Assembly: GCA_033239005.1 (NCBI GenBank)
Contig: BSQZ01000051.1
Location: 2,022,501 to 2,086,500 of the forward strand
Direction of reading: 5' to 3'
DNA length: 64,000 nt
Origin: Lamellibrachia satsuma
Lineage: Eukaryota > Annelida > Polychaeta > Sabellida > Siboglinidae
Shown here one piece after another: positions 40,782 to 53,754 of the stretch. Numbering within the stretch: position 1 is the stretch's first letter; each line of letters opens with the position of its first letter. The position numbers and the translations under genes are program-made. Under the pieces are notes generated by a model that was not told the DNA's origin, searched no databases, and saw only the letters and a list, made by a program, of their open reading frames with translations.

Positions 40782-43188
40782 TTACTACGTAGTCGTGCAT
40801 GGAAGTGCTGGTACAGTGGCAAGTCTACTGTAATATATTACTACGTAGTCATGCATGTAAGTGCTGGTACAGTGGCAAGTCTACTGTAATATATTACTAC
40901 GAAGTCATGCATGTAAGTGCTGGTACAGTGGCAAGTCTACTGTAATATATTACTACGTAGTCATGCATGGAAGTGCTGGTACAGTGGCAAGTCTACTGTA
41001 ATATATTACTACGTAGTCGTGCATGTAAGTGCTGGTACAGTGGCAAGTCTACTGTAATATATTACTACGTAGTCGTGCATGTAAGTGCTGGTACAGTGGC
41101 AAGTCTACTGTAATATATTACTACGTAGTCGTGCATGGAAGTGCTGGTACAGTGGCAAGTCTACTGTAATATATTACTACGTAGTCGTGCATGGAAGTGC
41201 TGGTACAGTGGCAAGTCTACTGTAATATATTACTACGTAGTCGTGCATGGAAGTGCTGGTACAGTGGCAAGTCTACTGTAATATATTACTACGTAGTCGT
41301 GCATGGAAGTGCTGGTACAGTGGCAAGTCTACTGTAATATATTACTACGTAGTCGTGCATGTAAGTGCTGGTACAGTGGCAAGTCTACTGTAATATATTA
41401 CTACGTAGTCGTGCATGTAAGTGCTGGTACAGTGGCAAGTCTACTGTAATATATTACTACGTAGTCGTGCATGTAAGTGCTGGTACAGTGGCAAGTCTAC
41501 TGTAATATATTACTACGTAGTCGTGCATGTAAGTGCTGGTACAGTGGCAAGTCTACTGTAATATATTCCTACGTAGTCGTGCATGTAAGTGCTGGTACAG
41601 TGGCAAGTCTACTGTAATATATTACTACGTAGTCGTGCATGTAAGTGCTGGTACAGTGGCAAGTCTACTGTAATATATTACTACGTAGTCGTGCATGTAA
41701 GTGCTGGTACAGTGGCAAGTCTACTGTAATATATTACTACGTAGTCGTGCATGTAAGTGCTGGTACAGTGGCAAGTCTACTGTAATATATTACTACGTAG
41801 TCGTGCATGGAAGTGCTGGTACAGTGGCAAGTCTACTGTAATATATTACTACGTAGTCGTGCATGTAAGTGCTGGTACAGTGGCAAGTCTACTGTAATAT
41901 ATTACTACGTAGTCGTGCATGTAAGTGCTGGTACAGTGGCAAGTCTACTGTAATATATTACTACGTAGTCGTGCATGGAAGTGCTGGTACAGTGGCAAGT
42001 CTACTGTAATATATTACTACGTAGTCGTGCATGGAAGTGCTGGTACAGTGGCAAGTCTACTGTAATGTATTACTACGTAGTCGTGCATGGAAGTGCTGGT
42101 ACAGTGGCAAGTCTACTGTAATGTATTACTACGTAGTCGTGCATGGAAGTGCTGGTACAGTGGCAAGTCTACTGTAATGTATTACTACGTAGTCGTGCAT
42201 GGAAGTGCTGGTACAGTGGCAAGTCTACTGTAATGTATTACTACGTAGTCGTGCATGGAAGTGCTGGTACAGTGGCAAGTCTACTGTAATGTATTACTAC
42301 GTAGTCGTGCATGGAAGTGCTGGTACAGTGGCAAGTCTACTGTAATGTATTACTACGTAGTCGTGCATGTAAGTGCTGGTACAGTGGCAAGTCTACTGTA
42401 ATGTATTACTACGTAGTCGTGCATGTAAGTGCTGGTACAGTGGCAAGTCTACTGTAATGTATTACTACGTAGTCGTGCATGGAAGTGCTGGTACAGTGGC
42501 AAGTCTACTGTAATGTATTACTACGTAGTCGTGCATGGAAGTGCTGGTACAGTGGCAAGTCTACTGTAATGTATTACTACGTAGTCGTGCATGGAAGTGC
42601 TGGTACAGTGGCAAGTCTACTGTAATATATTACTACGTAGTCGTGCATGGAAGTGCTGGTACAGTGGCAAGTCTACTGTAATATATTACTACGTAGTCGT
42701 GCATGGAAGTGCTGGTACAGTGGCAAGTCTACTGTAATGTATTACTACGTAGTCGTGCATGGAAGTGCTGGTACAGTGGCAAGTCTACTGTAATATATTA
42801 CTACGTAGTCGTGCATGGAAGTGCTGGTACAGTGGCAAGTCTACTGTAATATATTACTACGTAGTCGTGCATGGAAGTGCTGGTACAGTGGCAAGTCTAC
42901 TGTAATATATTACTACGTAGTCGTGCATGGAAGTGCTGGTATAATGGCAAGTCTACTGTAATATATTACTACGTAGTCGTGCATGGAAGTGCTGGTACAG
43001 TGGCAAGTCTACTGTAATATATTACTACGTAGTCGTGCATGGAAGTGCTGGTACAGTGGCAAGTCTACTGTAATATATTACTACGTAGTCGTGCATGGAA
43101 GTGCTGGTACAGTGGCAAGTCTACTGTAATATATTACTACGTAGTCGTGCATGGAAGTGCTGGTATAATGGCAAGTCTACTGTAATAT
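40782..43188. repeat. 56-bp satellite, about 43 copies
   Basis: The unit begins gtcgtgcatggaagtgctgg, continues tacagtggcaagtctactgt and ends aatatattactacgta. It contains the inverted repeat TACAGT-GGCAAGTCT-ACTGTA and the palindrome ACTACGTAGT. Variants (catgT/catgG; aatAta/aatGta) occur in blocks. Every frame contains stops, so it is non-coding. Confidence 0.97.
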
Positions 43189-43709
43189 TATAACTGGGAA
43201 TTCCATTTTTCAAAAGAGTTATGATAGAGACGAAAGCAATGAAGCTTGTTAAACCTAGTTAGAGTCTTGCTATTGTCATTGATAATGAAGTCCCGACGGG
43301 TGACGACAATGACTAATGATGACGATAATGTTTGTCGGAATAGTTGGAGGAAACCAATGCCATGGCAACATATCCGGGCCACTTAGAAACAACTAACACC
43401 GCATCTCGTGGCTTCGACCGGCATCCCACCACATCGATCTTGTCGGGCGGGAAACAATGAGCGTAGGCGGTCAATAGTCCGCAGAGAGGCTGGGCAATGG
43501 GACTTAGTTACCTAACGACGGACAGATCAATGTATTTACTCATTCATCACCATAGCGTGGCCACAAATGTGGCCGTGATACCGCATGGGTGAAGGCGCCA
43601 GACAATGCTGCCGGGAAACTCTACAGGGCAACAGCAGCATAACCTGGAGAAAGGCACAAGTAAAATACTGAAATGTGAAGGTCGGCATCGATTTGGAAAT
43701 AGCACTTAC

Positions 43710-43844
43710 GCATTTGCATTGATGTATTATGTCAGACGCGGCGTACCATTTTAGCAGACGTAATAATCGCTCATCAATACTTTCTGCGTACTTCGGATAA
43801 AACATCAAACGCCACGGCGAGGAGCTCCAGTCATGTTGTGTCAT
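43710..43844 (-). CDS. Weak candidate first exon
   Basis: ATG at 43844 opens 45 codons (MTQHDWSSSPWRLMFYPKYA...IIHQCKC) that end at a good gtaagt donor. An in-frame stop lies just upstream and the composition is exon-like. No partner exon was found, so this remains a guess. Confidence 0.15.
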
Positions 43845-44161
43845 GACAAGCTAGTCTTAGCGCCGAGCGACAACCCTCGCATCACGAAGCTGGCCGAGCG
43901 CTCTCCAAAGGTGTGCCGGGCTAACGAGCAGGAAGGTGGGTATAGTACCCTGTTGGATTTCCCGTTTAAATCAACGCAAGAGTCAGTCAAGTAATTCCAC
44001 CATGTGCGCCAAAATTACGATTCCATTTGAGCTTATACTGAACTTGTTGTCTTGTAACCGATCTTCAGTAACGTTTTCGTCAAATCCTACAATAAATTCT
44101 TTTTCTTGTTATTGTTCAAAATCGCCGGCACTTTATTCGTATGATATGAATCCAGAAGTAA

Positions 44162-45736
44162 AACAATGATCTGGCGCCAGGTACGAAACTGCGTCAGTCA
44201 CTGCGACGTATCGTGCATTGCGAGCGGACGTCCGTTGCCCGGATCACGGCCGACCAGAAGCAGCTCGCCGACCGGTTCCAGAGGAAGTTGGTCCGTTCGC
44301 AGCTCCTCGACTCTCGGATGGGCAACGACAGCTGCGTGGTCCGGCGGGCACGGAGCGCGTCCGTGGCGGCGTACGCGAACAGGATCACATCCGCCGGAAC
44401 GACGTCCATGCTGCGTCCACGGACAGCGTGTCAGTATGACGGCACCTACTCCGAGGTCGTCAGCGCGAACCAAGTGAGACCGCCACGGTGCACGACGACA
44501 AGCGCACGGGTTGGTGCGCCCAGACGGGGCAGCGCGGTCAGGCGACAGCTAGTGCAAGGCCCAGGCTGCCTAAGCGGGTTTGTTGACCGTCGGCGTATGC
44601 CCGGGAAAATACCAATGCGCGATGATTTTTTACGCCCTGACACAATCGTCACGTGCACGACGACAGGTATGGGTGCTGAAGAGGTCCAGAACACACCTGT
44701 TGGTAGACCCGAACATACGAAATCAAGAGTCGGATTTGTTGACGCGGAACAAACCGCAAAATCGGACGTTGAATCTGTAAATGTCACATTGAGTAGAGCG
44801 ACCGTTATTGATGCTGCAAAATCAGTAGAGGGGTTTCCCGATGGAGTAGATCCAACACTACTGACCGTTGTTGTCTCAGGTGGACCAGCCGGTCTTGGCA
44901 CAGAACAGGCAGAGGATGCGTCTCCTGTTGGACACCATGACATGCCGGTGACGATTGCTTCCAGTGGAGTTGCGGGTCGTTGTCCTGAAGAGACCACACA
45001 CGCAGAAGTCGATCCGACGAAAGATAGGGGACAGGACACCGAGACAGGAGCCAATGATGTTGAACATACGCAGGACGTGTATCCCGATGGGGCCGGTCTA
45101 AGACCGACGTCCTGGCTCGTCTCCCCCAACGCGATGACGACATCTCGACCGACCACGTCGACGCAGGCCAAGATGGCGGCGCATGTCGTGCTGCTTCTGC
45201 CGGACGCTGCCTCGTCGGACGACCTCGCGAGTTCTGGATCGGTAACCGAAAGCCAGCGATTGCATCGGAGAAACACTGACGAACACGGCACGAGCGCAGG
45301 CCGGACATCCTTCCTTCGGACGGTGGTTGATTCCTGCGGTCCCACCCGACCCGTCAGATCTGCGCAGTCGCGCAGCCGCTCATGCAGCGCCGTCTCGTGG
45401 CAGTCACGATTGCTTCCCGGTGACGTCACTTCCGGTCAGCGTGACACGACAGGTGACGAGACGACAACGCGAGCGTCTCTGATGTTGCGACAACTACGGG
45501 TGCGTACGACATCCTACCAGTCAAGGGTGAACGACTTCTGCAGGCGAATAGTGCCGCTGAAATCGACCAGGGACGACGGGGCGGATTATTACTACCTTCG
45601 ACTGAAGGAAAACACTCCGTCTTTTGATCGGCCGATCGTTAGGTGGTTGAAATCGCCTGACACTGCTTATAGGACGGAGAGACATATACAAGGCATACGA
45701 AGTTTGACGTTTAAATCTATCAATTTGACATTGTAA
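44162..45736 (+). CDS. GC-rich open frame of unknown function (472 aa from first ATG)
   Basis: The frame is open from 44162 (after a TAA at 44159-44161) to the stop at 45734-45736. The first in-frame ATG is 44318 (MGNDSCVVRRARSASV). An exon starting at the cag/gtacg boundary (44180/44181) is also possible, which would make this a terminal exon. G+C and CpG are far above the flanks. The first 100 residues are basic (DQKQLADRFQRKLVRSQLL), the middle is acidic and Thr/Pro/Gly-rich, and the end is basic and aromatic (DDGADYYYLRLKENTPSF, RWLKSPDTAYRTERH). No domain, membrane segment or transposon motif was recognised. An antisense frame of 327 codons (45429-44446) overlaps it; the plus frame is longer and has the better composition. 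Confidence 0.4.
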   Translation, partial: NNDLAPGTKLRQSLRRIVHCERTSVARITADQKQLADRFQRKLVRSQLLDSRMGNDSCVVRRARSASVAAYANRITSAGTTSMLRPRTACQYDGTYSEVVSANQVRPPRCTTTSARVGAPRRGSAVRRQLVQGPGCLSGFVDRRRMPGKIPMRDDFLRPDTIVTCTTTGMGAEEVQNTPVGRPEHTKSRVGFVDAEQTAKSDVESVNVTLSRATVIDAAKSVEGFPDGVDPTLLTVVVSGGPAGLGTEQAEDASPVGHHDMPVTIASSGVAGRCPEETTHAEVDPTKDRGQDTETGANDVEHTQDVYPDGAGLRPTSWLVSPNAMTTSRPTTSTQAKMAAHVVLLLPDAASSDDLASSGSVTESQRLHRRNTDEHGTSAGRTSFLRTVVDSCGPTRPVRSAQSRSRSCSAVSWQSRLLPGDVTSGQRDTTGDETTTRASLMLRQLRVRTTSYQSRVNDFCRRIVPLKSTRDDGADYYYLRLKENTPSFDRPIVRWLKSPDTAYRTERHIQGIRSLTFKSINLTL

Positions 45737-46470
45737 CCTATATATTGTCATCGTCATTACTGCCACTATACATTTTTATTCAAAGTGAAAATCACACACT
45801 GTGGCTTAACATATTACTTTCTTTACCGCATCTGTTCGCTGTTGTCGTGAAACAGTAACTTTGCGAAACATCCTGAAACAGTCTAAATTCGCATATGAAG
45901 AACTATGATAATAAAATACGGATTTTTACGCTTTGGTGGTGTCTTAAAAAAAATAGCCTGCTCATATCGCACCAGAAACAACCTCAGAAGTCTATTTACC
46001 ATTTTCTGGGGATGTCACCCAACAACAACAACAGCCGCAACAACAACAACAACAAGCAAGAGAAGCAGCAACAACGATATGTGTGGTAGTCTTCAAATGA
46101 ATGTACAATATTATTGTTTGGAATTTTAGAATGTCATCTGTGCTGTAATATTTGTTTATTGTTGTGTGTGTGCGTGCGTGCGTGCGCGCGCGCGCGTGTG
46201 GGTGTAGGTGTGTGTGCGTGGGGGGGGTAACCATTTATCCGCCCCGCCCCTTTCCCATGACGTCCCGACCATGAATGAATGAAAGAAAATTAATGTATTT
46301 GACAAATATATTAACGGGTACATATAATATAGCAATACGTACCCGTTATACCGTCCTCTCCCCCACAGGCCGTCCCGTCTCCTCCTGGACATGTAACGCC
46401 AGGCGTACATTGCTAAACATTTGCTGCGTGTCGCGTGTTTGTACGACTGGCAACGATGTTCCGTGTCGTG
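45737..46470. other. Intergenic stretch with small microsatellites
   Basis: A (CAA)n-type tract at 46020-46070 and a GTGC/GC/GTGT tract at 46163-46230. No gene is supported. Confidence 0.5.
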
Positions 46471-46487
46471 GTTGCGCGATCGGATCA

Positions 46488-46592
46488 GCGCACATTCTAC
46501 GCCTCTTGGAGACTGGTCAGCGTACATTCTACGCCTCTTGGAGACTGGTCAGCGCACATTCTACGCCTCTTGGAGACTGGTCAGTGTACATT
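46488..46592. repeat. 32-bp minisatellite, three copies
   Basis: Units of cagcgcacattctacgcctc followed by ttggagactggt. The third copy is followed by a diverged fourth start (cagtgtacattacgc). Confidence 0.9.
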
Positions 46593-46781
46593 ACGCAACA
46601 AAAGTTGACGCAACTCGTGTGCACACTGCCACGATCCTTACGTAATGTTCTGGAGATGGATGCGTGCGAGCCCTGGTGGTGTATTGTGGTTTGGACTTGA
46701 ATCCGACACACAGCTAGCGGCGGGTCAAGAAATGCCGAATGTTCAATACAAACGCACACACATCCCGGGTATGCATTAGTG

Positions 46782-47641
46782 AGTGAGTAGGTGGGTGGGT
46801 GAGTGAGTGAGTGAGTGAGTGAGTGAGTGGGTGGGAGGGTGGGTGGGTGGGTGGGTGGGTGGGTGAGTGAGTGAGTGAGTGAGTGAGTGGGTGGGTGGGT
46901 GGGTGAGTGAGTGAGTGAGTGAGTGAGTGAGTGAGTGAGTGAGTGAGTGAGTGGGTGGGTGGGAGGGTGGGTGGGTGGGTGGGTGAGTGAGTGGGTGAGT
47001 GAGTGAGTGGGTGGGTGGGAGGGTGAGTGAGTGAGTGAGTGAGTGAGTGAGTGAGTGAGTGAGTGGGTGGGTGGGAGGGTGGGTGGGTGGGTGGGTGGGT
47101 GAGTGAGTGAGTGAGTGAGTGAGTGGGTGGGTGGGTGAGTGAGTGAGTGAGTGAGTGAGTGAGTGAGTGAGTGAGTGAGTGAGTGAGTGGGTGGGTGGGA
47201 GGGTGGGTGGGTGGGTGGGTGAGTGAGTGGGTGAGTGAGTGAGTGGGTGGGTGGGAGGGTGAGTGAGTGAGTGAGTGAGTGAGTGAGTGAGTGAGTGAGT
47301 GAGTGAGTGAGTGAGTGAGTGAGTGAGTGAGTGAGTGAGTGGGTGGGTGGGAGGGTGAGTAGGTGGGTGGGTGAGTGAGTGGGTGAGTGAGTGAGTGGGT
47401 GGGTGGGAGGGTGAGTGAGTGAGTGAGTGAGTGAGTGAGTGAGTGAGTGAGTGAGTGAGTGAGTGGGTGGGTGGGAGGGTGGGTGGGTGGGTGGGTGGGT
47501 GAGTGAGTGAGTGAGTGAGTGAGTGAGTGGGTGGGTGGGTGAGTGAGTGAGTGAGTGAGTGAGTGAGTGAGTGAGTGAGTGAGTGAGTGAGTGAGTGAGT
47601 GAGTGAGTGAGTGAGTGAGTGAGTGAGTGAGTGAGTGAGTG
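46782..47641. repeat. (GTGA)n/(GTGG)n array, about 860 bp with G-quadruplex motifs
   Basis: Alternating blocks of gtga and gtgg with periodic gggagg units give runs such as gggtgggagggtgggtgggt, which fit the four-run G-quadruplex consensus on the plus strand. Several larger blocks recur in the same order. Ser/Leu/Thr/His-rich minus-strand frames are artefacts. Confidence 0.96.
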
Positions 47642-47701
47642 TGCGTGCACTCTCACAACCACATTTATTTTACCTGCGAAGTGAGTCTACGAGACAGGTT
47701 A

Positions 47702-47795
47702 AGAACTGACCATATAAGAACTGACCATATAAGAACTGACCATATAAGAACTGACCATATAAGAACTGACCATATAAGAACTGACCATATAAGAA
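47702..47795. repeat. 15-bp minisatellite, about six copies
   Basis: Unit gaactgaccatataa. It lies between the tetranucleotide array and a LINE 3' end. Confidence 0.93.
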
Positions 47796-47980
47796 AGTAC
47801 TAATTCTCACAGAGGACAATATATCAATGGAACATATTATCGACAGATTGACAAATGTCTCAGAAGGGCGAGCTATGCACACTGCATATGAACTATTGTT
47901 GGACCTTCGATAAGCCAATGGCTTCCTTGGCCATCTGATATTTTGCCACGGATGGCAATATTGTTAAATCGTGTTAAATA
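47796..47980 (+). mobile_element. LINE 3' end fragment (TTAACAAGAT family), plus orientation
   Basis: Encodes CLRRASYAHCI just before its stop. Then come cgataagccaatggcttcct, ttggccatctgat and a tail of gttaaatcgtgttaaat, the reverse complement of the copies at 33483 and 40165. It is the only clear plus-strand copy. Confidence 0.75.
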
Positions 47981-48700
47981 ATGCTCGCCAGACTAGGACA
48001 CATACATAACGGTTGAAGAAATGTTGACCTGCATGATGGATAAGATAGTTTGGAGAGTCATTACCAGGCATGAGTTAATGTCAGTTGTTAATTTGTTAAT
48101 TGAATTAACTAAATTAATTTAATTTAATTAATTAACTTTACGAAAATGGGATTTAATTTAATTTCATTGATAAATATGATCCGGGGTGGGATTTTTTATG
48201 TCACCTGGCATACAACGTAGAACGGATCCACGTCTTCTCACCCAAAAACACACCGCGCCAGTATAAACTGTGTGTTTGTGTGCGTGTGTGCGTTCGTTCG
48301 TGCGTTCGTGCGTGACTTAATTCAGCCAACGCAGGATTTCCTACGCAGTGAGTGACGTTGAAAAGTGTGTTAGTGCCCCTGACAGTGTTCCCGATGCATA
48401 ATCAATGGTGCACGACGGCACCATGACGACGTTGATACACACAACGTGTTTGGGTATCGAGCGCCTTCGAAATCCATTACCCTCGCCACAAGCCACGCTG
48501 GTAATCGATGCAATTAATAACGGAATGCAAACATTAACTAGATTTATGTTTTGCACAGCACTAGTATGGCAAATGTTCATAATAATGTTTAGCTCCAATA
48601 TCATTATTCAGCATCATATCGTCATCAGTTTCCAGTGCTATTGATGCTGCTGCGCGGATTATTACGTTGGCAATGAAAATAATGATGACAATGACGACGA
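47981..48700. other. Intergenic stretch, nothing firm
   Basis: An AATTAATT-rich tract at 48085-48170 and a short GTGC tract at 48270-48315. No gene is supported. Confidence 0.4.
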
Positions 48701-48701
48701 T

Positions 48702-48810
48702 GATAATGGTGGTTGTGGTGGTGGTGGTGTGGTGGTGGTGTTGGTGTGGTGGTGGTGTTGGTGTGGTGGTGGTGGTGGTGGTGGTGGTGGCGGTGGTGGC
48801 GGCGGTGATG
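48702..48810. repeat. (GGT)n microsatellite
   Basis: ggtggtggtgt/ttggtg units for about 105 bases. Confidence 0.93.
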
Positions 48811-49094
48811 CTAGCAAACTTAAAACAGCAGTGATGACACCTCGGTTGTATTTGTAAACATTTGCAGAATCTACAATAATTATTACATTTGAACGGATGA
48901 ACACCTTTCAAGTATGCACAAAGGTTGCAAATTAGTATTATATTTGATATAGAAGCATTCATTCTTTGTGCTATGTTCATAGACACTTGTAGGAAGTTAG
49001 CTATAGCACTGCTGCCGTACGCACAGCCTCCTCGGCGGCTCTCACCCGCCCCACCGGGAAGCAGCTGCGGCGGCAGCCATTTGCTCTCAGAAAG

Positions 49095-49850
49095 CAAGGA
49101 TCAATGGGTTAGAGACCACGGCTCTGTGGGTCCCCGACAAGCAAGGATCAGTGGGTTAGAGACCACGGCTCTGTGGGTCCGCGACAAGCAAGGATCAGTG
49201 GGTTAGAGACCACGGCTCTGTGGGTCCGCAACAAGCAAGGATCAGTGGGTTAGAGACCACGGCTCTGTGGGTCCCCGACAAGCAAGGATCAGTGGGTTAG
49301 AGACCACGGCTCTGTGGGTCCGCAACAAGCAAGGATCAGTGGGTTAGAGACCACGGCTCTGTGGGTCCCCGACAAGCAAGGATCAGTGGGTTAGAGACCA
49401 CGGCTCTGTGGGTCCGCAACAAGCAAGGATCAGTGGGTTAGAGACCACGGCTCTGTGGGTCCCCGACAAGCAAGGATCAGTGGGTTAGAGACCACGGCTC
49501 TGTGGGTCCCCGACAAGCAAGGATCAGTGGGTTAGAGACCACGGCTCTGTGGGTCCGCGACAAGCAAGGATCAGTGGGTTAGAGACCACGGCTCTGTGGG
49601 TCCGCGACAAGCAAGGATCAGTGGGTTAGAGACCACGGCTCTGTGGGTCCCCGACAAGCAAGGATCAGTGGGTTAGAGACCACGGCTCTGTGGGTCCCCG
49701 ACAAACAAGGATCAGTGGGTTAGAGACCACGGCTCTGTGGGTCCGCAACAAGCAAGGATCAGTGGGTTAGAGACCTGTGGCTCTGTGGGTCCGCGATAAG
49801 GAAGTATCAGTGGGTGGGAGACCACAGCTCTCTGGGTCCGCGACAAATTA
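49095..49850. repeat. 47-bp minisatellite, 16 copies
   Basis: The unit runs aagcaaggatcagtgggtta then gagaccacggctctgtgggt and a variable ccgcgac. The variable heptamer is ccccgac, ccgcgac or ccgcaac, and alternates ccgcaac/ccccgac for about three dimers, giving a local 94-bp higher-order period. The last two units are diverged. Confidence 0.95.
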
Positions 49851-49904
49851 CACATTTACCCCCCTGCGTGGGATCTTCTATTCATCCTAGCATAAACACC
49901 AGGT

Positions 49905-51530
49905 AGAAAGGACATATATGTAAAGGACAAATATGGCAAGCTCATCTCAGATGAGAAAGAGAAAATATCGAGATGGAAAGAGCACTTTCATGGCATCTTC
50001 AACATACCAGAACCGGCAACCACAGCTTATATCCAGGAAGCAGAAGAAATATTGATGTCAATCTCGATCGGATCACCGAAACTGAAGTTAGAGAATCGAT
50101 CAAAGCATTCAAAAATGGAAAGGCACCTGGTGAAAACGGGATCTGTCCAGAGATGCTGAATGCTGAGGAAATTGTGACACCCAATATCCTCTGTAAGATA
50201 TTGCAGCAGATATGTGACTCTGAGGGGTGGAAAACTGGCCCTCTTGTCAAGCTTCAGTTGTATCATCCGCTAGGAAGAAGCTGGTTTCAGAAAAGGGAAA
50301 GGCTGCGTTGATCACATCTTCACCCTCAGAAAGATCACTGAATAATCAGTTGAATGGAACAGCACCATTTACCCCAACTTCATAGATTTTGAAAAGGCGT
50401 TCGACAGCCTCCATTGAGAATCACTCTGGAAAATCCTCCGTTCGTATGGGATCCCCCAGAAGATGGTGAGTATCGTAAAACTTCTAATCGGAGACGTTGA
50501 ATGCAAGGTTATTTGTAAAAACCAGCTCACAAATAGCTTCAACATCACCACAGAGGTCAAGCAAGGGTACATCTTATCACCATTCCTCCTCACTGTTGTC
50601 ATGGTCTGGCTTGTGCCGACAACAGACAGCAGACTGGGAATCAGATGAACCCTCTTCACCTACCTGGATGATCTGGACTATGCTGATGACATCAACCTGC
50701 TTTCAAGTCGACAGAGAGACATGCAAGAGAAGACAGACAGACTGACTGAGACGACAGACAGACTGACTGAGACAGCACAGAAGTTGAGTGTGAAAGTGAA
50801 CACCAGCAAAACAAAGCTGATGAAAATTAATCACAAATCAAACGACCCAGTCACCATAAACAATAGTGACATAGATTAAGTGAACGAGTTCACATACCTG
50901 GGGAGCAAAATAGCAACAGATGGAGACTCCGAGAGGGAGGTCAACTCCGGGATCACCAACACAAACAAATCCTCATGCCGAAGAACATCTGGTAGTCAAA
51001 ACAAGTGGGAACCAACACTAAACTCAGAGTCTTCAACAGCAACAACAATGTCCTCGGTGTTTTACTGTATGGGGCAGAGAGCTGGAAACTAACAACTAGA
51101 ATAGCCCACAAAATACATACCTTCCAGAACAGGTGTTTGCGGAAGATTCTCAGAATCTTCTGGCCTAGAAGATGTTCAAACGAAGAACTGCATCAATAAA
51201 TGCAAAATCTCTTACCCAAACTGTGAAGAAGAGAAGATGGAGATGACTGGGGCGCGTGTGTCGAGTGTCAGCAGATGCATTGCCCAGAATAGCCCTACGT
51301 TGGACACCGGATGGGAAGCGGAAAATAGGTCGTCCTAAGGAGACCTGGCGAAGAACCCTGAAGAAAGAAATGAAGGCACGCGGTCTGACCTGGGAAGCCA
51401 TCACCAGGCAGGCCGCAAACCGGCAGCAGTGGCGCTCTCTTGTGGAAGCCTTGTGTGCCACTTGAGGCATGAAGAGGGCTGAGTGAGTGAGTGAGTGAGT
51501 GAGTGAGTGAGTGAGTGAGTGAGTGAGAAA
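49905..51530 (+). mobile_element. RTE-clade LINE, degenerate ORF2 C-terminal two-thirds with (TGAG)n tail
   Basis: Plus-strand frames give, in order: KDKYGKLISDEKEKISRWKE, KAFKNGKAPGENGICPEML, DHIFTLRKITE, NFIDFEKAFDSLH (motif A), EVKQGYILSPFLL (motif B) and LDYADDINLLSS (motif C, intact). Then follow KVNTSKTKLMKIN, FTYLGSKIATDG, LLYGAESWKL, LRKILRIFWPRRCSNEEL and GRPKETWRRTLKKEMKARGL, ending ...VEALCAT at 51463-51465. The 3' end has the gaagagggctgag stub followed by (TGAG)n typical of RTE elements. Frames change at least five times, and QEKTDRLTETTDRLTETAQK contains an internal duplication. The endonuclease domain is not seen. Confidence 0.9.
51479..51527. repeat. (TGAG)n tail of the RTE element
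   Basis: About 12 units directly after the RTE ORF end. RTE-clade elements characteristically end in short tandem repeats. Confidence 0.9.
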
Positions 51531-51539
51531 GGACATACG

Positions 51540-51662
51540 GGTTTAGTGTCTCGTCTGAAAGCCACAGCCAAAGTGGAAGGAACGAAACTGCCTAAACCTC
51601 GAAACGGCAGCGATAGGATTCGAACCCCGGACCTCTCGACTGACCGCCCGGCGCTGGTATAG
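51540..51662 (-). mobile_element. tRNA-derived SINE fragment
   Basis: On the minus strand a B-box GGTTCGAATCC (complement of 51617-51627) lies in a tRNA-like head. It is followed by the family block gctgccgtttcgaggtttag and cagtttcgttcc seen at 20820-20855. The A-box part (51640-51660) is damaged. Confidence 0.65.
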
Positions 51663-52277
51663 AAGATAATATTGCTATTATTCCGCATTACGTTTACTTA
51701 TAAAAGAAGACTGGAACTAAACATCACAATTCAGGCAATATTGCCTACGTCAACGCAACTTTCCTGTTATAACGACACATTCTGGAGAACAATGGCTGTT
51801 GAAAATAATATATGTTGTCGAAAGTCCTTTTAATAACACCAGTTAATGAGAACGTGGTAGCCACGTAGTGAACTGTTGTGAGTGCATTGACATGGGCCCT
51901 GGTAGCCAGCCAGAAGCATACAACGATAATCTGCTTGAGGCATTCAACAGAACACGTGCGAGACTATAGAGCATTGGATATTGTCCAAATCCGGTCGTTC
52001 AACTGATCATATCTAACGCAGGGCCAGTGGGGTAAATAAAGTGCAAGTGGGGGTTGACTGGTGTGAAGTAGCTCGACGTGAGTCTGTCCTGGGCTATCGG
52101 TATAAAGGGCATTTCAAGAAACGTATTGAATACACACTAAATTATCTAAAAAATATAGCTAAGAAAATCAATAATTAAGACAGGGACAATGTTTTTTTCA
52201 TTTTAACGTGTGAAGAAATAATGATTTTGAATGGCATGGTTAACATTTTTGAAAGCAGCGACCAACGGAACAGCAGT
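51663..52277. other. Intergenic stretch, no feature recognised
   Basis: No repeat, exon or RNA gene was found. Confidence 0.35.

Positions 52278-53754
<1,477 letters not shown>

Noticed and set aside
44446..45429. 327-codon antisense frame over the orphan ORF
   Set aside because: It is shorter than the plus frame and its Ser/Cys-rich composition looks like the shadow of GC-rich sense codons. It is not excluded, but less likely.
46529..47662. 377-codon Ser/Leu/Thr/His/Pro frame on the minus strand
   Set aside because: Translation of the GTGA/GTGG array; no coding evidence.
49095..49850. tRNA-like promoter elements in the 47-bp units
   Set aside because: gtgggttagagacc is only loosely A-box-like and there is no B-box at a workable distance.
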